64,000 nt of DNA from OCS116 sp051531935 (GCA_051531935.1 JAOPTR010000016.1:372001-436000); one strand, 5' to 3'. Counted from the first letter of the stretch, positions 10,366 through 19,240 are shown. Notes: generated by a model not told the origin, from the sequence alone. A program made the numbers and translations.

Positions 10366-10773
10366 ATGCCTTATCTTGGTAGCTGCTATTGCGGCGGAGT
10401 GAAAATTAAAGTCTCTGGCGAAATTAAATCAATCATTCATTGTCATTGCTCAAAATGCCGCAAATCCTCAGGCACGGCTTACGCCACCAATGGTGTGGTG
10501 AATATTAATGACTTTGAAATCATCACAGGCTCAGAACTAATTTCCAAATTTGGAAAAGTGGTTGGCAAATATAGGCATTTTTGCAGCCAATGCGCATCGC
10601 CTATTTACAGCTCAAATACTGAGGATAAAGAAAACGTACGGATACGCCTTGGTTTGCTAGATGGCGACATTACCGAACGCCCAATGTCCCATAATTTTGT
10701 GACTTCTAAAGCCAGTTGGGAAGATATGGATGCAGAATTACCGCGCTACGAAAGATATGAACCCGGCAGATAA
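10366..10773 (+). CDS. GFA (glutathione-dependent formaldehyde-activating)/CENP-V domain protein
   Basis: A 135-residue zinc-binding protein of the GFA family, whose named member adds glutathione to formaldehyde; most members have unknown substrates. Zinc-ligand cysteines are seen in GSCYCGG (residues 6-12), HCHCSKCRKSSG (about 27-38) and FCSQCASPIY (about 72-81), the full pattern for this family. It lies alone between the csp terminator and the convergent DUF2461 gene, two bases from the latter's stop. Confidence 0.87.
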   Translation: MPYLGSCYCGGVKIKVSGEIKSIIHCHCSKCRKSSGTAYATNGVVNINDFEIITGSELISKFGKVVGKYRHFCSQCASPIYSSNTEDKENVRIRLGLLDGDITERPMSHNFVTSKASWEDMDAELPRYERYEPGR

Positions 10774-10775
10774 AT

Positions 10776-11456
10776 TCACGGTAGCTTTTTCAACCAATCA
10801 TATAAATCTTGGCAGCCTGTAAATACATCTAGAATATTGCTAATGCTGTTTTCACTTTGCAATTTTTCAATGTCTGTATCAAACCAAACCGCCATGCCTT
10901 TACGTTTGAGCCATTCGGCATTTTTATGATCTTTATCAAAACCCGATGGCACTCGTTTTAGCGGTGGGTCATTAACAGTGAATCCCTTTTTGAATAATTT
11001 TTCAACGATTTTCAAAAACTCTACCGATTGTTCGCTATCTATCATAGCACGTCTAAATTTATCCAGAGTGGCTTTGTCAAATTCCATAGTGCCAACACCA
11101 AGCCGAATTTTATCGGCTTCAACAGAAACATAAAAAATAGGAATATCACCGCTATTTTGTTGCGTACGCCCTTCGGGATAAACTAACATGCGCATATTAT
11201 TTTTATATGGTGATTTATCTTTGCTAAACCTAACGTCACGATAAAAGCGGAATATTTTTCCATCCATTTCTCGATCAGTCATAATTATGAGTGCTAATTT
11301 GAGTGCTTTTAATAATGCCTTGGTTGGCGCTTCAACTTCATTTCGATATATAGTTTTATTGGTTTCAAACCATTCACGATTATTATTTGATTCAATCTCG
11401 TGAAGAAACTCAAATGCCGAACGATTATAACCCGTAAATTTATCTATTTCACTCAC
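10776..11456 (-). CDS. DUF2461 family protein
   Basis: A 226-residue cytoplasmic protein of DUF2461 (TIGR02453). The family pattern is seen as NNREWFETNKTIY near residues 22-34 and FRFYRDVRFSKDKSPYKNNM near 66-85. Its function is unknown. It is convergent with the GFA gene and divergent from the NDUFS4-like gene across a 139-base AT-rich gap that should contain both promoters. Confidence 0.85.
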   Translation of the reverse strand: MSEIDKFTGYNRSAFEFLHEIESNNNREWFETNKTIYRNEVEAPTKALLKALKLALIIMTDREMDGKIFRFYRDVRFSKDKSPYKNNMRMLVYPEGRTQQNSGDIPIFYVSVEADKIRLGVGTMEFDKATLDKFRRAMIDSEQSVEFLKIVEKLFKKGFTVNDPPLKRVPSGFDKDHKNAEWLKRKGMAVWFDTDIEKLQSENSISNILDVFTGCQDLYDWLKKLP

Positions 11457-11595
11457 TTTTCGACCCCTTTTGAGCTGTTTTTATCCATAAAACTGCATAT
11501 TATTGTGCATTTTTAACGTTAAAATAGCATTTTTTATATAAATATTTGAAAGATTATATATTATATAATTAGATTCTATCTAAAAAGGTTTTCAA

Positions 11596-11904
11596 ATGCT
11601 TGTTCATATTTACCAACCCGCGCGTAACCCAATGCAATCTGGCGTTGGCAAAACTAAAAATTGGCTTTTGGAATTTGACCAAAGCGAAGCTAAAAATATT
11701 GGCGCATTGGCTGGGTATCTAGGTTCTGGCGATACACTTTCTACGCAGTTAAAAATGAGCTTTGAAAGCAAAGAAGATGCAATAGCATTTGCGGTTAAAA
11801 AGGGCTTGGCATACAAGATCAGCGAACCAAAGAAACGCGCAAGAACTCCAAAAGCTTATTCAGACAATTTTGCCTTCGGACGCAAAGTAAATTGGACACA
11901 TTAA
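11596..11904 (+). CDS. NDUFS4-family (ETC complex I) accessory subunit
   Basis: A 102-residue protein matching the NDUFS4 / 18-kDa accessory subunit of NADH:ubiquinone oxidoreductase that alphaproteobacteria share with mitochondria. Family features seen: N-terminal IYQPARNPMQSG, central NWLLEF, GSGDTLSTQLKMSFESKEDAIAFA, and a C-terminal YSDNFAFGRKVNWTH that fits the family end. It would sit on the matrix-side arm of complex I. It lies just upstream of tRNA-Arg; other nuo genes are not in the window. Confidence 0.93.
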   Translation: MLVHIYQPARNPMQSGVGKTKNWLLEFDQSEAKNIGALAGYLGSGDTLSTQLKMSFESKEDAIAFAVKKGLAYKISEPKKRARTPKAYSDNFAFGRKVNWTH

Positions 11905-11986
11905 ACTGTTTCCACATATAGTTCCATTTTTTTAAAGATAAGCCGCGACAAGTTGATAATAATTGTCTAATTTGCCCGTAGCATTT

Positions 11987-12064
<78 letters not shown>

Positions 12065-12134
12065 CTACCAAAACCTTATAAATAGCGGCTTATAGCCCAT
12101 TTTCTGCCCCTTGAATTTATTGGATATTTAAGTC

Positions 12135-12156
12135 GGTAGACACTAAAGGTAGACAC
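12135..12156 (+). promoter_or_regulatory. Candidate integrase arm-type sites, left pair
   Basis: GGTAGACAC occurs twice in tandem (12135-12143 and 12148-12156), 13 bases apart, just after the integrase stop. GGTAGACA also occurs twice close to attR (50111-50118 and 50152-50159). Repeats flanking the core on the phage side of both ends are what arm-type integrase sites look like. Confidence 0.55.
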
Positions 12157-12158
12157 TT

Positions 12159-13196
12159 TTATTTATGTTTTGTTCTTTTTAAAGCCTCCAAAGTCCTGAC
12201 CATATGGCGTTTATTTTCCGCTCCTCTACTATATACCCGCCCCATTTCCTCCGAAACGTCACCTAATGAGATAGCCACCTCTGAATGACTAAACCCTGCT
12301 TCTTTGAGCTTTGCGCCAATAGTGTGCCTTATTCCATGGAAAGTTAATTCTGGCTCGATTTTACCTTCATTCAGCATCTTAGATTTGAACGTGGCAAATG
12401 AGGATTTGAAGCCTGACTCTGTCCATGGCGTGCCACGAGAGTTACAGCATAAAAACAAAGTGCCATTCTCAGGAGCTGCATCAAGCACCAATCGCAATTC
12501 ATCATTAATCGGGCATTCCACTTTGAAACCTGTTTTATTTGTTCTTTTTGTTAAATAGCCATCCTTTATAGCATTTTTATTCAGTGCAAGAATATCCCCT
12601 ATTCTGAGACCTGTATTGATGGATATTGAAATAGGTAACCTCAAATGGATTGGAGCAGTTAACATAGCCTCAACTTCACCCTCCGACCAACGTCGGTTGG
12701 CGTCTGGCAGACTTTTATCTCGACTGATTCGCTCAACGCCTTTTACTGGGTTTGTTCTAGCCAAACCATATTGAACACCCCAAGAAAAAACTGCTGAAAG
12801 AGCAGAAAGCACATAGTTTGCATAATGAGGGTAATGGGTCGATTCTGCCTTATCTCTAAGCTTTCTAACAAATACCGTATCTATGTTGGCAACTAACATT
12901 TGGCTAATTGGCTGTAAATAATTATGATATTTTAAATAATCTGTACGTGTTCTGACTGCGAGTTTCTTAAACTTTGGTGATTTCTTGTATTCCGTTATTA
13001 AGTGGCCGAGAGTACCTACACTGCTTGTCGGTAATGTCTTCGCTTTCCAATGTTCTTCTGCTTTAGCAAACTCAACATAAAACGCAGCCGTGCCAAATTC
13101 AGCCATAATGCGCTTATTGCTTGGCCGAAAATAGCAGTAATCAAGACCGCCTTTGGTGTATCGTTTTAAATATTTTAGCTTTTGTTTTTTGGACAT
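12159..13196 (-). CDS. int: Tyrosine-type site-specific integrase
   Basis: Phage integrase that recombines the tRNA-Arg attachment site. The C-terminal catalytic domain shows Arg198 (TGLRIGD), His287/Arg290 (HGIRH) and the nucleophile Tyr322 (GRVYSRG); a SAM-like core-binding domain lies about residues 60-160 and an arm-binding domain is expected N-terminal. It reads away from the early operon toward attL and is the last gene of the leftward early unit, right next to candidate arm sites. At 345 residues it is complete. Confidence 0.95.
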   Translation of the reverse strand: MSKKQKLKYLKRYTKGGLDYCYFRPSNKRIMAEFGTAAFYVEFAKAEEHWKAKTLPTSSVGTLGHLITEYKKSPKFKKLAVRTRTDYLKYHNYLQPISQMLVANIDTVFVRKLRDKAESTHYPHYANYVLSALSAVFSWGVQYGLARTNPVKGVERISRDKSLPDANRRWSEGEVEAMLTAPIHLRLPISISINTGLRIGDILALNKNAIKDGYLTKRTNKTGFKVECPINDELRLVLDAAPENGTLFLCCNSRGTPWTESGFKSSFATFKSKMLNEGKIEPELTFHGIRHTIGAKLKEAGFSHSEVAISLGDVSEEMGRVYSRGAENKRHMVRTLEALKRTKHK

Positions 13197-13197
13197 A

Positions 13198-13437
13198 TTA
13201 CTCTAACTTATCAATCCAGTTTTCGTTGTTATTTGCAACAGGGTTTCTTGTATCTAACCACTCGTCAATTAATTTTTTGTCGTAAAGAAACTGACTGTCG
13301 CCAAATGAGGATGGCATGACAGGGCATTCACGCTTGAACTTTGTAGTTGTGAAATGGCAATAGAAAGCCGCCTCACCTAATGTGAAGTTACGTCTTGGAA
13401 TGCCTTTAGCGACATATTTTTCAACGCTTCTGTTCAT
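13198..13437 (-). CDS. Putative excisionase / small DNA-binding protein
   Basis: A 79-residue protein directly upstream of int (one-base gap), the usual place for a recombination directionality factor. The segment LGEAAFYCHFTTTKFKREC (about residues 21-39) resembles a winged helix-turn-helix of AlpA/Xis type, and DKKLIDEWLDTRN near 53-65 resembles the end of such domains. The assignment rests mainly on position and weak HTH-like sequence. Confidence 0.6.
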   Translation of the reverse strand: MNRSVEKYVAKGIPRRNFTLGEAAFYCHFTTTKFKRECPVMPSSFGDSQFLYDKKLIDEWLDTRNPVANNNENWIDKLE

Positions 13438-13638
13438 TCACCCCTCCTTCTGCAAAACACAAACATATTGATATCGAGTTGCACTACTTTCTGTTTCATA
13501 CGCCATTGTTTTATTGCTAACCTCATTGCCTCGCACCTCACATATTTCCTGTGACACATGTATGCTGTTGAGATGAATGTCATTTCTGACGGTTCCAGTT
13601 TCAACGCTGATTGAGAATATATATAGAAACCAAATCAT
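13438..13638 (-). CDS. Hypothetical 66-residue protein
   Basis: The start codon overlaps the stop of the upstream HNH-like gene by four bases (ATGA, 13635-13638), and its end abuts the next gene, which supports translation as part of the operon. The first 10 residues are hydrophobic and could be a weak signal or anchor. I do not recognise it. Confidence 0.5.
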   Translation of the reverse strand: MIWFLYIFSISVETGTVRNDIHLNSIHVSQEICEVRGNEVSNKTMAYETESSATRYQYVCVLQKEG

Positions 13639-14015
13639 CTCATCACCCTCATTATAAAACCATCAGACACTATGTCCTGCATTTGTGTAACTTCGTCGTT
13701 TTCTCCGAATAACTTTGCGGCTATTTCTAGCGGGTCAATACCTTTCAACTTCCAGAATTTTTGCTCGTTCATACTGTGCTGCTCTCTGTGGCAGTCAGAA
13801 CAAAGCGGAAGCGTCCATTTATCGTCTGGTTTTTCCTGCATACCAGTCGCGAATTTACCGTGGCTCATGTCGCCATATCTAATGTGAGCAGCTTCTGATG
13901 GCTGATACTTACCGCAAACTAGGCAGTTGCATTGACGGATTGCCTTTAAGTGGCGCTTGTTATGAATGCGGGGCTGTTTTTGGCGAACATTGCCGCTTGG
14001 TCTAATTTGGCTCAT
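13635..14015 (-). CDS. HNH-like zinc-binding phage protein (possible nuclease)
   Basis: A 126-residue protein with CNCLVC (about residues 23-28), AAHIRYGD and LPLCSDCHREQHS motifs, i.e. two CxxC knuckles and several histidines in the layout of HNH nucleases found in phage recombination regions (DUF968/Ref-like). I chose the ATG at 14015 because it overlaps the methyltransferase stop by four bases (ATGA); an upstream extension to 14219 would lie wholly inside the methyltransferase gene and looks non-coding. It could assist RecT recombination; this is inference. Confidence 0.65.
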   Translation of the reverse strand: MSQIRPSGNVRQKQPRIHNKRHLKAIRQCNCLVCGKYQPSEAAHIRYGDMSHGKFATGMQEKPDDKWTLPLCSDCHREQHSMNEQKFWKLKGIDPLEIAAKLFGENDEVTQMQDIVSDGFIMRVMR

Positions 14016-15496
14016 GCTGTCGCCCCTGAAAATAAATCTTGTTGAATATGTGGCCGCTGCGGTTGGTGATTGTCGTTTGTGCTTGGGTTCAGAATGCCGC
14101 GTAGAATTATGGCGATAACTTCGATGGTCCAGCCATTGCCAAGCATTTTGTAGAGGTGGGTTTTCGCAACATCGGTGTTTTGTAAATATGCTTCTGGCAC
14201 CGTTTGCAGCCTGGCGCACTCGGCCACGGTAAAACGTCTGATTATGTATTGCTGTTCGTTTTCGCCTAAAACGACATTCATTTTATCACCACGCTTGCAT
14301 GCGGGTAATGTGCCTGTCTTTTGTGAATTTAAATAAAAAGCGCGTTGCTGCTGGTGTTTATTGCCGTGGTCGTTTTCCCATTCTAGATAATTTGGTGTGT
14401 GGGTTATTCTGTCTTTAGGAATGGCGACGAGGCTGTCTTTTGCAACCGTTGTCATACAATTACTTTTATGGTCTTCGCGCAATTCGAAACGTTGTTTTGC
14501 TTTTAAGTCGTTGCGGCCATCGGCACGCTTGCCGTTATCATCTAGTTTGCGGCCTACTTCTCGAGCGCCGAGTACCTCTTTACAGTTATTTTCCCATCGA
14601 CTGCCCGTCATGGTTGGCGCTTTGCCCTTGGTGTCAATTATCCCACCGGTATTATTGCCGCGTGGGTATTGATAAATTTTAACAAAATTTCCGTTGTAGC
14701 TGGCATATTGCCTTGCCGTCATGCAAATAGATTTCTCTTCACCATTGGCTAATTGAGAGTGTTTTTTTTCAATTTGAAACTCTTTGTTTTTCTCCCACCA
14801 ACTATGCCAACTTTCAGATTGAATAGAATCCTGATCAATTTCCAAATCCAAAATATCAGCCAACATAATACCCCGGTCTTTGATATTCCGATCAAATGGA
14901 ATATTCGTCCAATAAAGCCGCTCACGGTTTTGGGCACTAACTTTGGCGCTATTAATCAAGACAGGTGCAACGCCTAAAGCTTCACTAATCACATCTTCCC
15001 ATTTTCTAGACATTTTTACGTTCTCGAGCATGAAATATAAGTTTGGATTTACGCCGCGGAAATGCTGTAATTTTTCGACAAATTCCCAAAACAGGTATGA
15101 TTGGCCGATAAATGTAATGCCTTCTGCACGTAGTTTTTTGTAGGTGGCGAGATTGGTAACTTCAAAGCCTTCATCGGTGCTTGCGCCTTTGCGCCGCCCT
15201 GCCATGCTAAAATCTTGGCAAGGGCTACCGCCTATTAACAGGTCGATAATTGGGAAGTTTTCGTTTAGCCATTCGCGCCATTTGGTTACATCGCCAACGT
15301 GGGTAATGGCATCACTCCAATTGTGCTTTGCAACTGCCATGGCGTGTTTATCTATCTCGGCTGCAAAGTAGTTTTGCACCTTCACACCCGCAGCGACAAG
15401 GGCAAGCATTCCGCAGCTCATGCCATCGAATAATGAAACCACGTTTAGGCCAATGGCATTGTTTTTGGCGTTTAGTCTGTGAGACAAATCAATCAT
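14012..15496 (-). CDS. DNA cytosine-5 methyltransferase
   Basis: Phage C5-cytosine methyltransferase, probably protecting phage DNA from restriction. Motif I VVSLFDGMSCG is at residues 19-29, the catalytic Cys93 lies in GGSPCQDFSMAG, motif VI ENV is at 158-160, and the C-terminal LGNGWTIEV is motif X. The recognition sequence cannot be deduced. At 494 residues it is longer than average, with an extended target-recognition region about 200-400. No cognate restriction enzyme is next to it. It overlaps the upstream gene by eight bases. Confidence 0.92.
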   Translation of the reverse strand: MIDLSHRLNAKNNAIGLNVVSLFDGMSCGMLALVAAGVKVQNYFAAEIDKHAMAVAKHNWSDAITHVGDVTKWREWLNENFPIIDLLIGGSPCQDFSMAGRRKGASTDEGFEVTNLATYKKLRAEGITFIGQSYLFWEFVEKLQHFRGVNPNLYFMLENVKMSRKWEDVISEALGVAPVLINSAKVSAQNRERLYWTNIPFDRNIKDRGIMLADILDLEIDQDSIQSESWHSWWEKNKEFQIEKKHSQLANGEEKSICMTARQYASYNGNFVKIYQYPRGNNTGGIIDTKGKAPTMTGSRWENNCKEVLGAREVGRKLDDNGKRADGRNDLKAKQRFELREDHKSNCMTTVAKDSLVAIPKDRITHTPNYLEWENDHGNKHQQQRAFYLNSQKTGTLPACKRGDKMNVVLGENEQQYIIRRFTVAECARLQTVPEAYLQNTDVAKTHLYKMLGNGWTIEVIAIILRGILNPSTNDNHQPQRPHIQQDLFSGATA

Positions 15497-15929
15497 TCAA
15501 ATACCCCCAAAATTCCTTGCGCAAACTCTCATTTTCTAATGTCGGCACAAATTTCTCACATATCAGATCAATAGAAGCCTCAAAGAAACGTCTGAATTTA
15601 ATGCCATCCATTGAGGCAAACGAGATTGAATCAGGCACAAAATAAGTCTTACCGTCATATCCGATGATTGTTTTAACGCGGCCAGTTGCGATCTTGAGGC
15701 TTGTGAGAAGCTGATCGACTGATGTGTATTGGTCTGACTGATCGACCACGAATTTAAGCAATGCGAAATACAATTTATGCTGCTGAGGTGATCTGTTGAC
15801 CTTGAGATCAATAACGAACAACTGCCCTTCTTTGGCCGATTGTGAATACTCGATAGCGTCTGCATCATCTGGCACAAGTATCGGGTGGTTGTGATGTGGT
15901 GAGCGGGTTAAGCGCCATGTTTGCTTCAT
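15489..15929 (-). CDS. Phage protein, DUF1367-like
   Basis: A 146-residue protein of the recombination/early operon. The central stretch FVIDLKVNRSPQQHKLYFALL (first 20 residues near 38-57) resembles the phage family DUF1367, whose role is unknown. It overlaps the neighbours on both sides (8 bases with the methyltransferase, 4 bases with recT), so translation is coupled. The family call is from memory. Confidence 0.55.
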   Translation of the reverse strand: MKQTWRLTRSPHHNHPILVPDDADAIEYSQSAKEGQLFVIDLKVNRSPQQHKLYFALLKFVVDQSDQYTSVDQLLTSLKIATGRVKTIIGYDGKTYFVPDSISFASMDGIKFRRFFEASIDLICEKFVPTLENESLRKEFWGYLND

Positions 15930-16933
15930 TGCGCCCCCTCCAATTCATCAATCCGCGCTGTAAACAACTCATTCGCGGCCTTCTTATAGGTATCGGGCAA
16001 GTTTTTAATGTCTTCGTGATTTGCATCACGCGCATTGTTAATGTCGTCCATATCTTGGGCGCGTTCTACGTCGTCCTTGATGTTTGAAAGTACCGTTTCT
16101 GGGTTAGTTGGTATATCACCCTCGTTAGCAACTTCTGGCTCTGGAGCGGCTTTTTCGATTTGTCCCTGAATTTCATTTTCTGAGTTTGGGTTTTTCTCAA
16201 ATTCCAAATGTGCGACAGAGGGTGGCTTCATCGTAACCTGATTTATTTGTGGTGTGGGCTTTACCAAGTCGTAAAATTCATTGTCGCGTTCGAGTAATAT
16301 ATTCATTTTTTCAGTATGAATGACATATTTCGCGCCCCGACGAATAACCGTCTTACGCGCCATTTCTACAAAAAATGTTTTCCAAGGACTGTTTCCTGCC
16401 TTGGATAGTTTTCGAATTTCTGTGATTTCTTCTAAATTCATGACTTCACGATGAAGCACTTGATCATCTTTTTTGAAAACTGCATATACCCCAATAATTT
16501 CGCCTTTATTGCTCAATTTCGGTAAATGATTTAAGTGAGGGTTGTCTCCTAAGGCATAATCGAAAACATCATTCTCATAAATGCACTGCGCAATAATACT
16601 TGTGACCTCGCCCTGTTCTTTAAGGCGTTTCATAATACCCCGAACCATTGGCATATATTGACATATACCCGCGAATGGAACGAAAGCGGCTTGGCGTCCA
16701 TCTGGCAATAGTTGGTCTTCTGCACATTTCATCGCAGCGTTTATGATGCTGTTGAAATTACATTCTAACAGATTTGGGTTGCCTAAGACTGCCGTTTGAC
16801 AAATGCTGATAAATGTTTCGACTTCAATATGTTTTGGCAAAACGCGCGCAATAGCTGTCTTGGTACCGTCACTATTGATAGACTGATTGAAGCTCTGGAT
16901 TGGGGTTAATTGATTTGTTGCCATCTGGTTCAT
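15926..16933 (-). CDS. RecT-family single-strand annealing protein
   Basis: A 335-residue RecT-like recombinase that anneals complementary single strands in phage replication and recombination. The RecT signature is seen as ARVLPKHIEVETFISICQTA (about residues 28-47), CAEDQLLPDGRQAAFVPFAG and YMPMVRGIMKRLKEQGEV, followed by SPWKTFFVEMARKTVIRRGAKY. The last third is an acidic, low-complexity tail. No RecE-type exonuclease is adjacent; the small downstream genes or the HNH-like protein may fill that role. Confidence 0.9.
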   Translation of the reverse strand: MNQMATNQLTPIQSFNQSINSDGTKTAIARVLPKHIEVETFISICQTAVLGNPNLLECNFNSIINAAMKCAEDQLLPDGRQAAFVPFAGICQYMPMVRGIMKRLKEQGEVTSIIAQCIYENDVFDYALGDNPHLNHLPKLSNKGEIIGVYAVFKKDDQVLHREVMNLEEITEIRKLSKAGNSPWKTFFVEMARKTVIRRGAKYVIHTEKMNILLERDNEFYDLVKPTPQINQVTMKPPSVAHLEFEKNPNSENEIQGQIEKAAPEPEVANEGDIPTNPETVLSNIKDDVERAQDMDDINNARDANHEDIKNLPDTYKKAANELFTARIDELEGAQ

Positions 16934-17000
16934 TTTACTTTCCTCTTCGAAATTGACTTATTGATGCTGCAACCGTGGCCGCAGCACTGATAAAGCAAGC

Positions 17001-17750
17001 TCAACGGAGTTTGTCGGTTGTATGTTTGGTTATGCCGTCTAGCTTTAGATTTGCGTCAGCTTTGAAAAGGTCAGCGGCAACTTTTTCTATCGCGGTAATT
17101 ACGGAAGGATGAGAATGAAATAACGCAGCGGCTTTTTCACTATCGTTAATTTCTGCTGTGATAACCTGTTGCATGCGAACCGATGTAGCGCGGCCATTGA
17201 TTGCCGAATTGCCAAAACTAGTTTTCTGCACATCCGCTTTTTCGACCGTATTTGTAGCTTCACTTGCTTGTTCAAGCGCTTTGTCTGCAGCCACTTTATC
17301 GGCCAATTTTTCACTTTCTTGAGCCTTGCGCATTGCCTCTTGTGCCTCACGCTCCTTTTTGGCCTGTTCTTCGCGTTGAGCTTTCAAATCTGCTTGGCGT
17401 TGCGCCTCTTTCTTTTGGCTGTAAGCAAGCAAGGGAGTATCAATGATTTTAACAGCCGTTTCTAGTGGCGAAGTCAAACCCTTGTAATCAGCATCGACCT
17501 TGCGTCCTGCTTCTAAATGAGGCTCTTTATCGGCTTTGCGAGCTTTGCCCAAAAGGGTGATTTGGCCTTTAATCTGTTTGCGAAAATCAGCGGCTTTATT
17601 TGCCATTTCATCGGTTTGAATGCCGCCCTTGACTTGCAACTCAAATCTAAGCGCACCTTGATATAATTCATCTGAACGCAGCCCTAATTTTTCGAACTGG
17701 CTAAGCTCTGTTTCGCCGCTGTTATGGCCGATTTCTGCTAGTTGGCTCAT
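17001..17750 (-). CDS. Coiled-coil phage protein with IGHNSG N-terminus
   Basis: A 249-residue protein beginning with EIGHNSG, a motif I recall from many alphaproteobacterial phage proteins located next to recombination genes. A long charged coiled coil rich in Lys, Glu, Gln and Ala covers about residues 105-170. No catalytic motif is seen. Its place immediately upstream of recT suggests a partner in recombination or nucleoid handling. It is separated from recT by 67 bases and from the next gene upstream by 11. Confidence 0.65.
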   Translation of the reverse strand: MSQLAEIGHNSGETELSQFEKLGLRSDELYQGALRFELQVKGGIQTDEMANKAADFRKQIKGQITLLGKARKADKEPHLEAGRKVDADYKGLTSPLETAVKIIDTPLLAYSQKKEAQRQADLKAQREEQAKKEREAQEAMRKAQESEKLADKVAADKALEQASEATNTVEKADVQKTSFGNSAINGRATSVRMQQVITAEINDSEKAAALFHSHPSVITAIEKVAADLFKADANLKLDGITKHTTDKLR

Positions 17751-17761
17751 TGTATTCTCCT

Positions 17762-18133
17762 TTAGAATATTGACTTGGCTTCGGTTAAATCTGCACCCGC
17801 TTGAATTTGGGTTTCGACAGTTGTTTCTTGATCTGGATTGGAGAGGCTGTTAAATGCTGCCTCGGAGATTGGTCGGCACCATTGCCAAATTTCATCGGGG
17901 TTGGTTTGTTCCCCTGCGAAGGTAGCAACTAAATACTCGTCGTCTATTGGGTTCCCTTCCTCGTCGACCTCTTGCTGCATCCAAATTGCTATTGGCAACC
18001 ATGGGCCACCTTTGACTTTTCGGGAGCGATAAAATCCGCATTTCGGCTCGTCAAGTTGAACGCCTGGGCGCTTGCCGTTGACTGACAAATTCCAGTGTTC
18101 GTATAGGTCGGGGCGGGTGATGGCGATAATCAT
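17762..18133 (-). CDS. Hypothetical phage early protein (123 aa)
   Basis: No recognised domain. The protein is tryptophan-rich (for example WNLSVNG, GGPWLPIAIWM, EIWQWCRPI), acidic at the C-terminus, and looks like a globular cytoplasmic protein. Its start overlaps by four bases (ATGA, 18130-18133) with the stop of the next gene upstream. It belongs to the tightly coupled leftward early operon. Confidence 0.6.
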   Translation of the reverse strand: MIIAITRPDLYEHWNLSVNGKRPGVQLDEPKCGFYRSRKVKGGPWLPIAIWMQQEVDEEGNPIDDEYLVATFAGEQTNPDEIWQWCRPISEAAFNSLSNPDQETTVETQIQAGADLTEAKSIF

Positions 18134-18357
18134 AGGGGTGCGTCCAAAAATTGAATGTTATGAACGGCAACGTTATGAACAACACCGTTAGACATTTCCA
18201 CTATTGCAGTTGAAAACGAGCTAAAGCCGTTAGCATCCTCTTCCACGTCAAGCCCAAATTGATGGAAAATACCGTTTTCGTTTACGATGGTTGACCATTT
18301 GGGCGCATCAACTTCTGATCTGTAATGGTGAAATTTGATTTTTACGTGCCGTGTCAT
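18130..18357 (-). CDS. Hypothetical phage early protein (75 aa)
   Basis: Small protein of the leftward operon with four-base ATGA overlaps on both sides, which makes translation likely. I recognise no domain; the sequence alternates in a beta-rich pattern (VKIKFHHY, VVHNVAVHNIQFL). Confidence 0.55.
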   Translation of the reverse strand: MTRHVKIKFHHYRSEVDAPKWSTIVNENGIFHQFGLDVEEDANGFSSFSTAIVEMSNGVVHNVAVHNIQFLDAPL

Positions 18358-18635
18358 TTCTTCATCCTTTCGATAATCTGCTCATCGACTGCCGTTCCAA
18401 GTTCATATGTGAGCAAGGCAACAACGGCATGAGAGGGGTTTTGTTTCTTCATTTCGAACAACGCCCGATTGAACTCTTGCACCGTTTTTTGTGCTTTGAT
18501 GGTTTGGGCATATGCTTTTGAATATTCTTGATCGTGCAAGCATTGTTGGCCGTGTTCGTGGCGAGATTTTGCTAGCAAGTTGTCGAGGGCAGCTATATTA
18601 CTGCCCTCTTCCACTGGGAGATTTTGTGCGTTCAC
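18354..18635 (-). CDS. Hypothetical phage early protein (93 aa)
   Basis: A mostly helical small protein of unknown function, translationally coupled to its neighbours by ATGA overlaps at 18354-18357 and 18632-18635. No DNA-binding or enzymatic motif is seen. Confidence 0.55.
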   Translation of the reverse strand: MNAQNLPVEEGSNIAALDNLLAKSRHEHGQQCLHDQEYSKAYAQTIKAQKTVQEFNRALFEMKKQNPSHAVVALLTYELGTAVDEQIIERMKK

Positions 18636-19003
18636 TGTGCCGCCTCCAGATTAATATGGCGGTCGTCGCATGCTTCATCGGCCTGTTTACTGCTGATTTC
18701 GCGATCAACGTCATGGCCTAGAACTTCAGTCGGCCATTCTTCTGATGGTGAATTAACATCTATGTGCCATTGCTTAACAGCTTCAAAAAATTCTTCGGTA
18801 ACATCGGCGCTTGTGCCTTTTGCAAGGTTTACGCAAATAACCTGATCAGCGTCTTCATAATTGCCGTTGATGAGGTCTTGAACGATTTCAGTTTTCTTTG
18901 TGCCTAAAACAGTTTCAGAGTAAATTTCGCAGTCGTCTAATTGCAAACGTACCAAATAAATTGGCTGAATTAATGGGTTTGAATTCACTAAAGTTACTGG
19001 CAT
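18632..19003 (-). CDS. Hypothetical protein, first gene of the leftward early operon
   Basis: A 123-residue acidic protein, the first gene after the operator-controlled leftward promoter near 19.1 kb. First-position genes behind PL-type promoters are often regulatory or anti-host, but nothing in this protein identifies it. A GGTACG-like stretch precedes the ATG. The N-terminal half is beta-rich and the C-terminal 40 residues are strongly acidic and probably disordered. Confidence 0.55.
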   Translation of the reverse strand: MPVTLVNSNPLIQPIYLVRLQLDDCEIYSETVLGTKKTEIVQDLINGNYEDADQVICVNLAKGTSADVTEEFFEAVKQWHIDVNSPSEEWPTEVLGHDVDREISSKQADEACDDRHINLEAAQ

Positions 19004-19084
19004 AAGACGTACCTTTCCCGTTCACATAAACCGCTATTTTCTAGCGTTGTGTTGAATGTTGTTTAAGTTGTTTTTGTGATTATT

Positions 19085-19113
19085 AAATTACCAAAATGGT
19101 ATTTAATTGTCAA
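19085..19113 (-). promoter_or_regulatory. Leftward early promoter (PL-like)
   Basis: On the minus strand TTGACA (19108-19113) and TAATTT (19085-19090) are separated by exactly 17 bases, and the operator at 19089-19101 fills the spacer. Repressor binding there would block polymerase directly. The first gene starts at 19003. Confidence 0.75.
19089..19101. promoter_or_regulatory. Operator copy OL1 (TACCAAAATGGTA)
   Basis: Inverted repeat TACCA-N3-TGGTA inside the leftward early promoter. Identical arms occur at 19124-19136 and 22492-22504, with degenerate copies at 22434-22446 and 22459-22471. Confidence 0.8.
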
Positions 19114-19123
19114 TACTATAAAT

Positions 19124-19136
19124 TACCAAAATGGTA
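19124..19136. promoter_or_regulatory. Operator copy OL2 (TACCAAAATGGTA)
   Basis: Second perfect copy, centred 35 bases from OL1 and upstream of the -35 box of the leftward promoter. Pairing of sites suggests cooperative repressor binding. Confidence 0.78.
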
Positions 19137-19240
19137 TGTTTACACGTGCCTGTTGATAAACACACAAATAAGGCGTTGCAATAAGGGTGGATTCGCGCTT
19201 TTGTAATGATGAAAAAACAACAGTATTGATGGGATTTGAT

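Noticed and set aside
14016..14219. N-terminal extension of the HNH-like gene
   Set aside because: It lies wholly inside the methyltransferase gene in another frame; the ATG at 14015 with an ATGA overlap explains the operon better.
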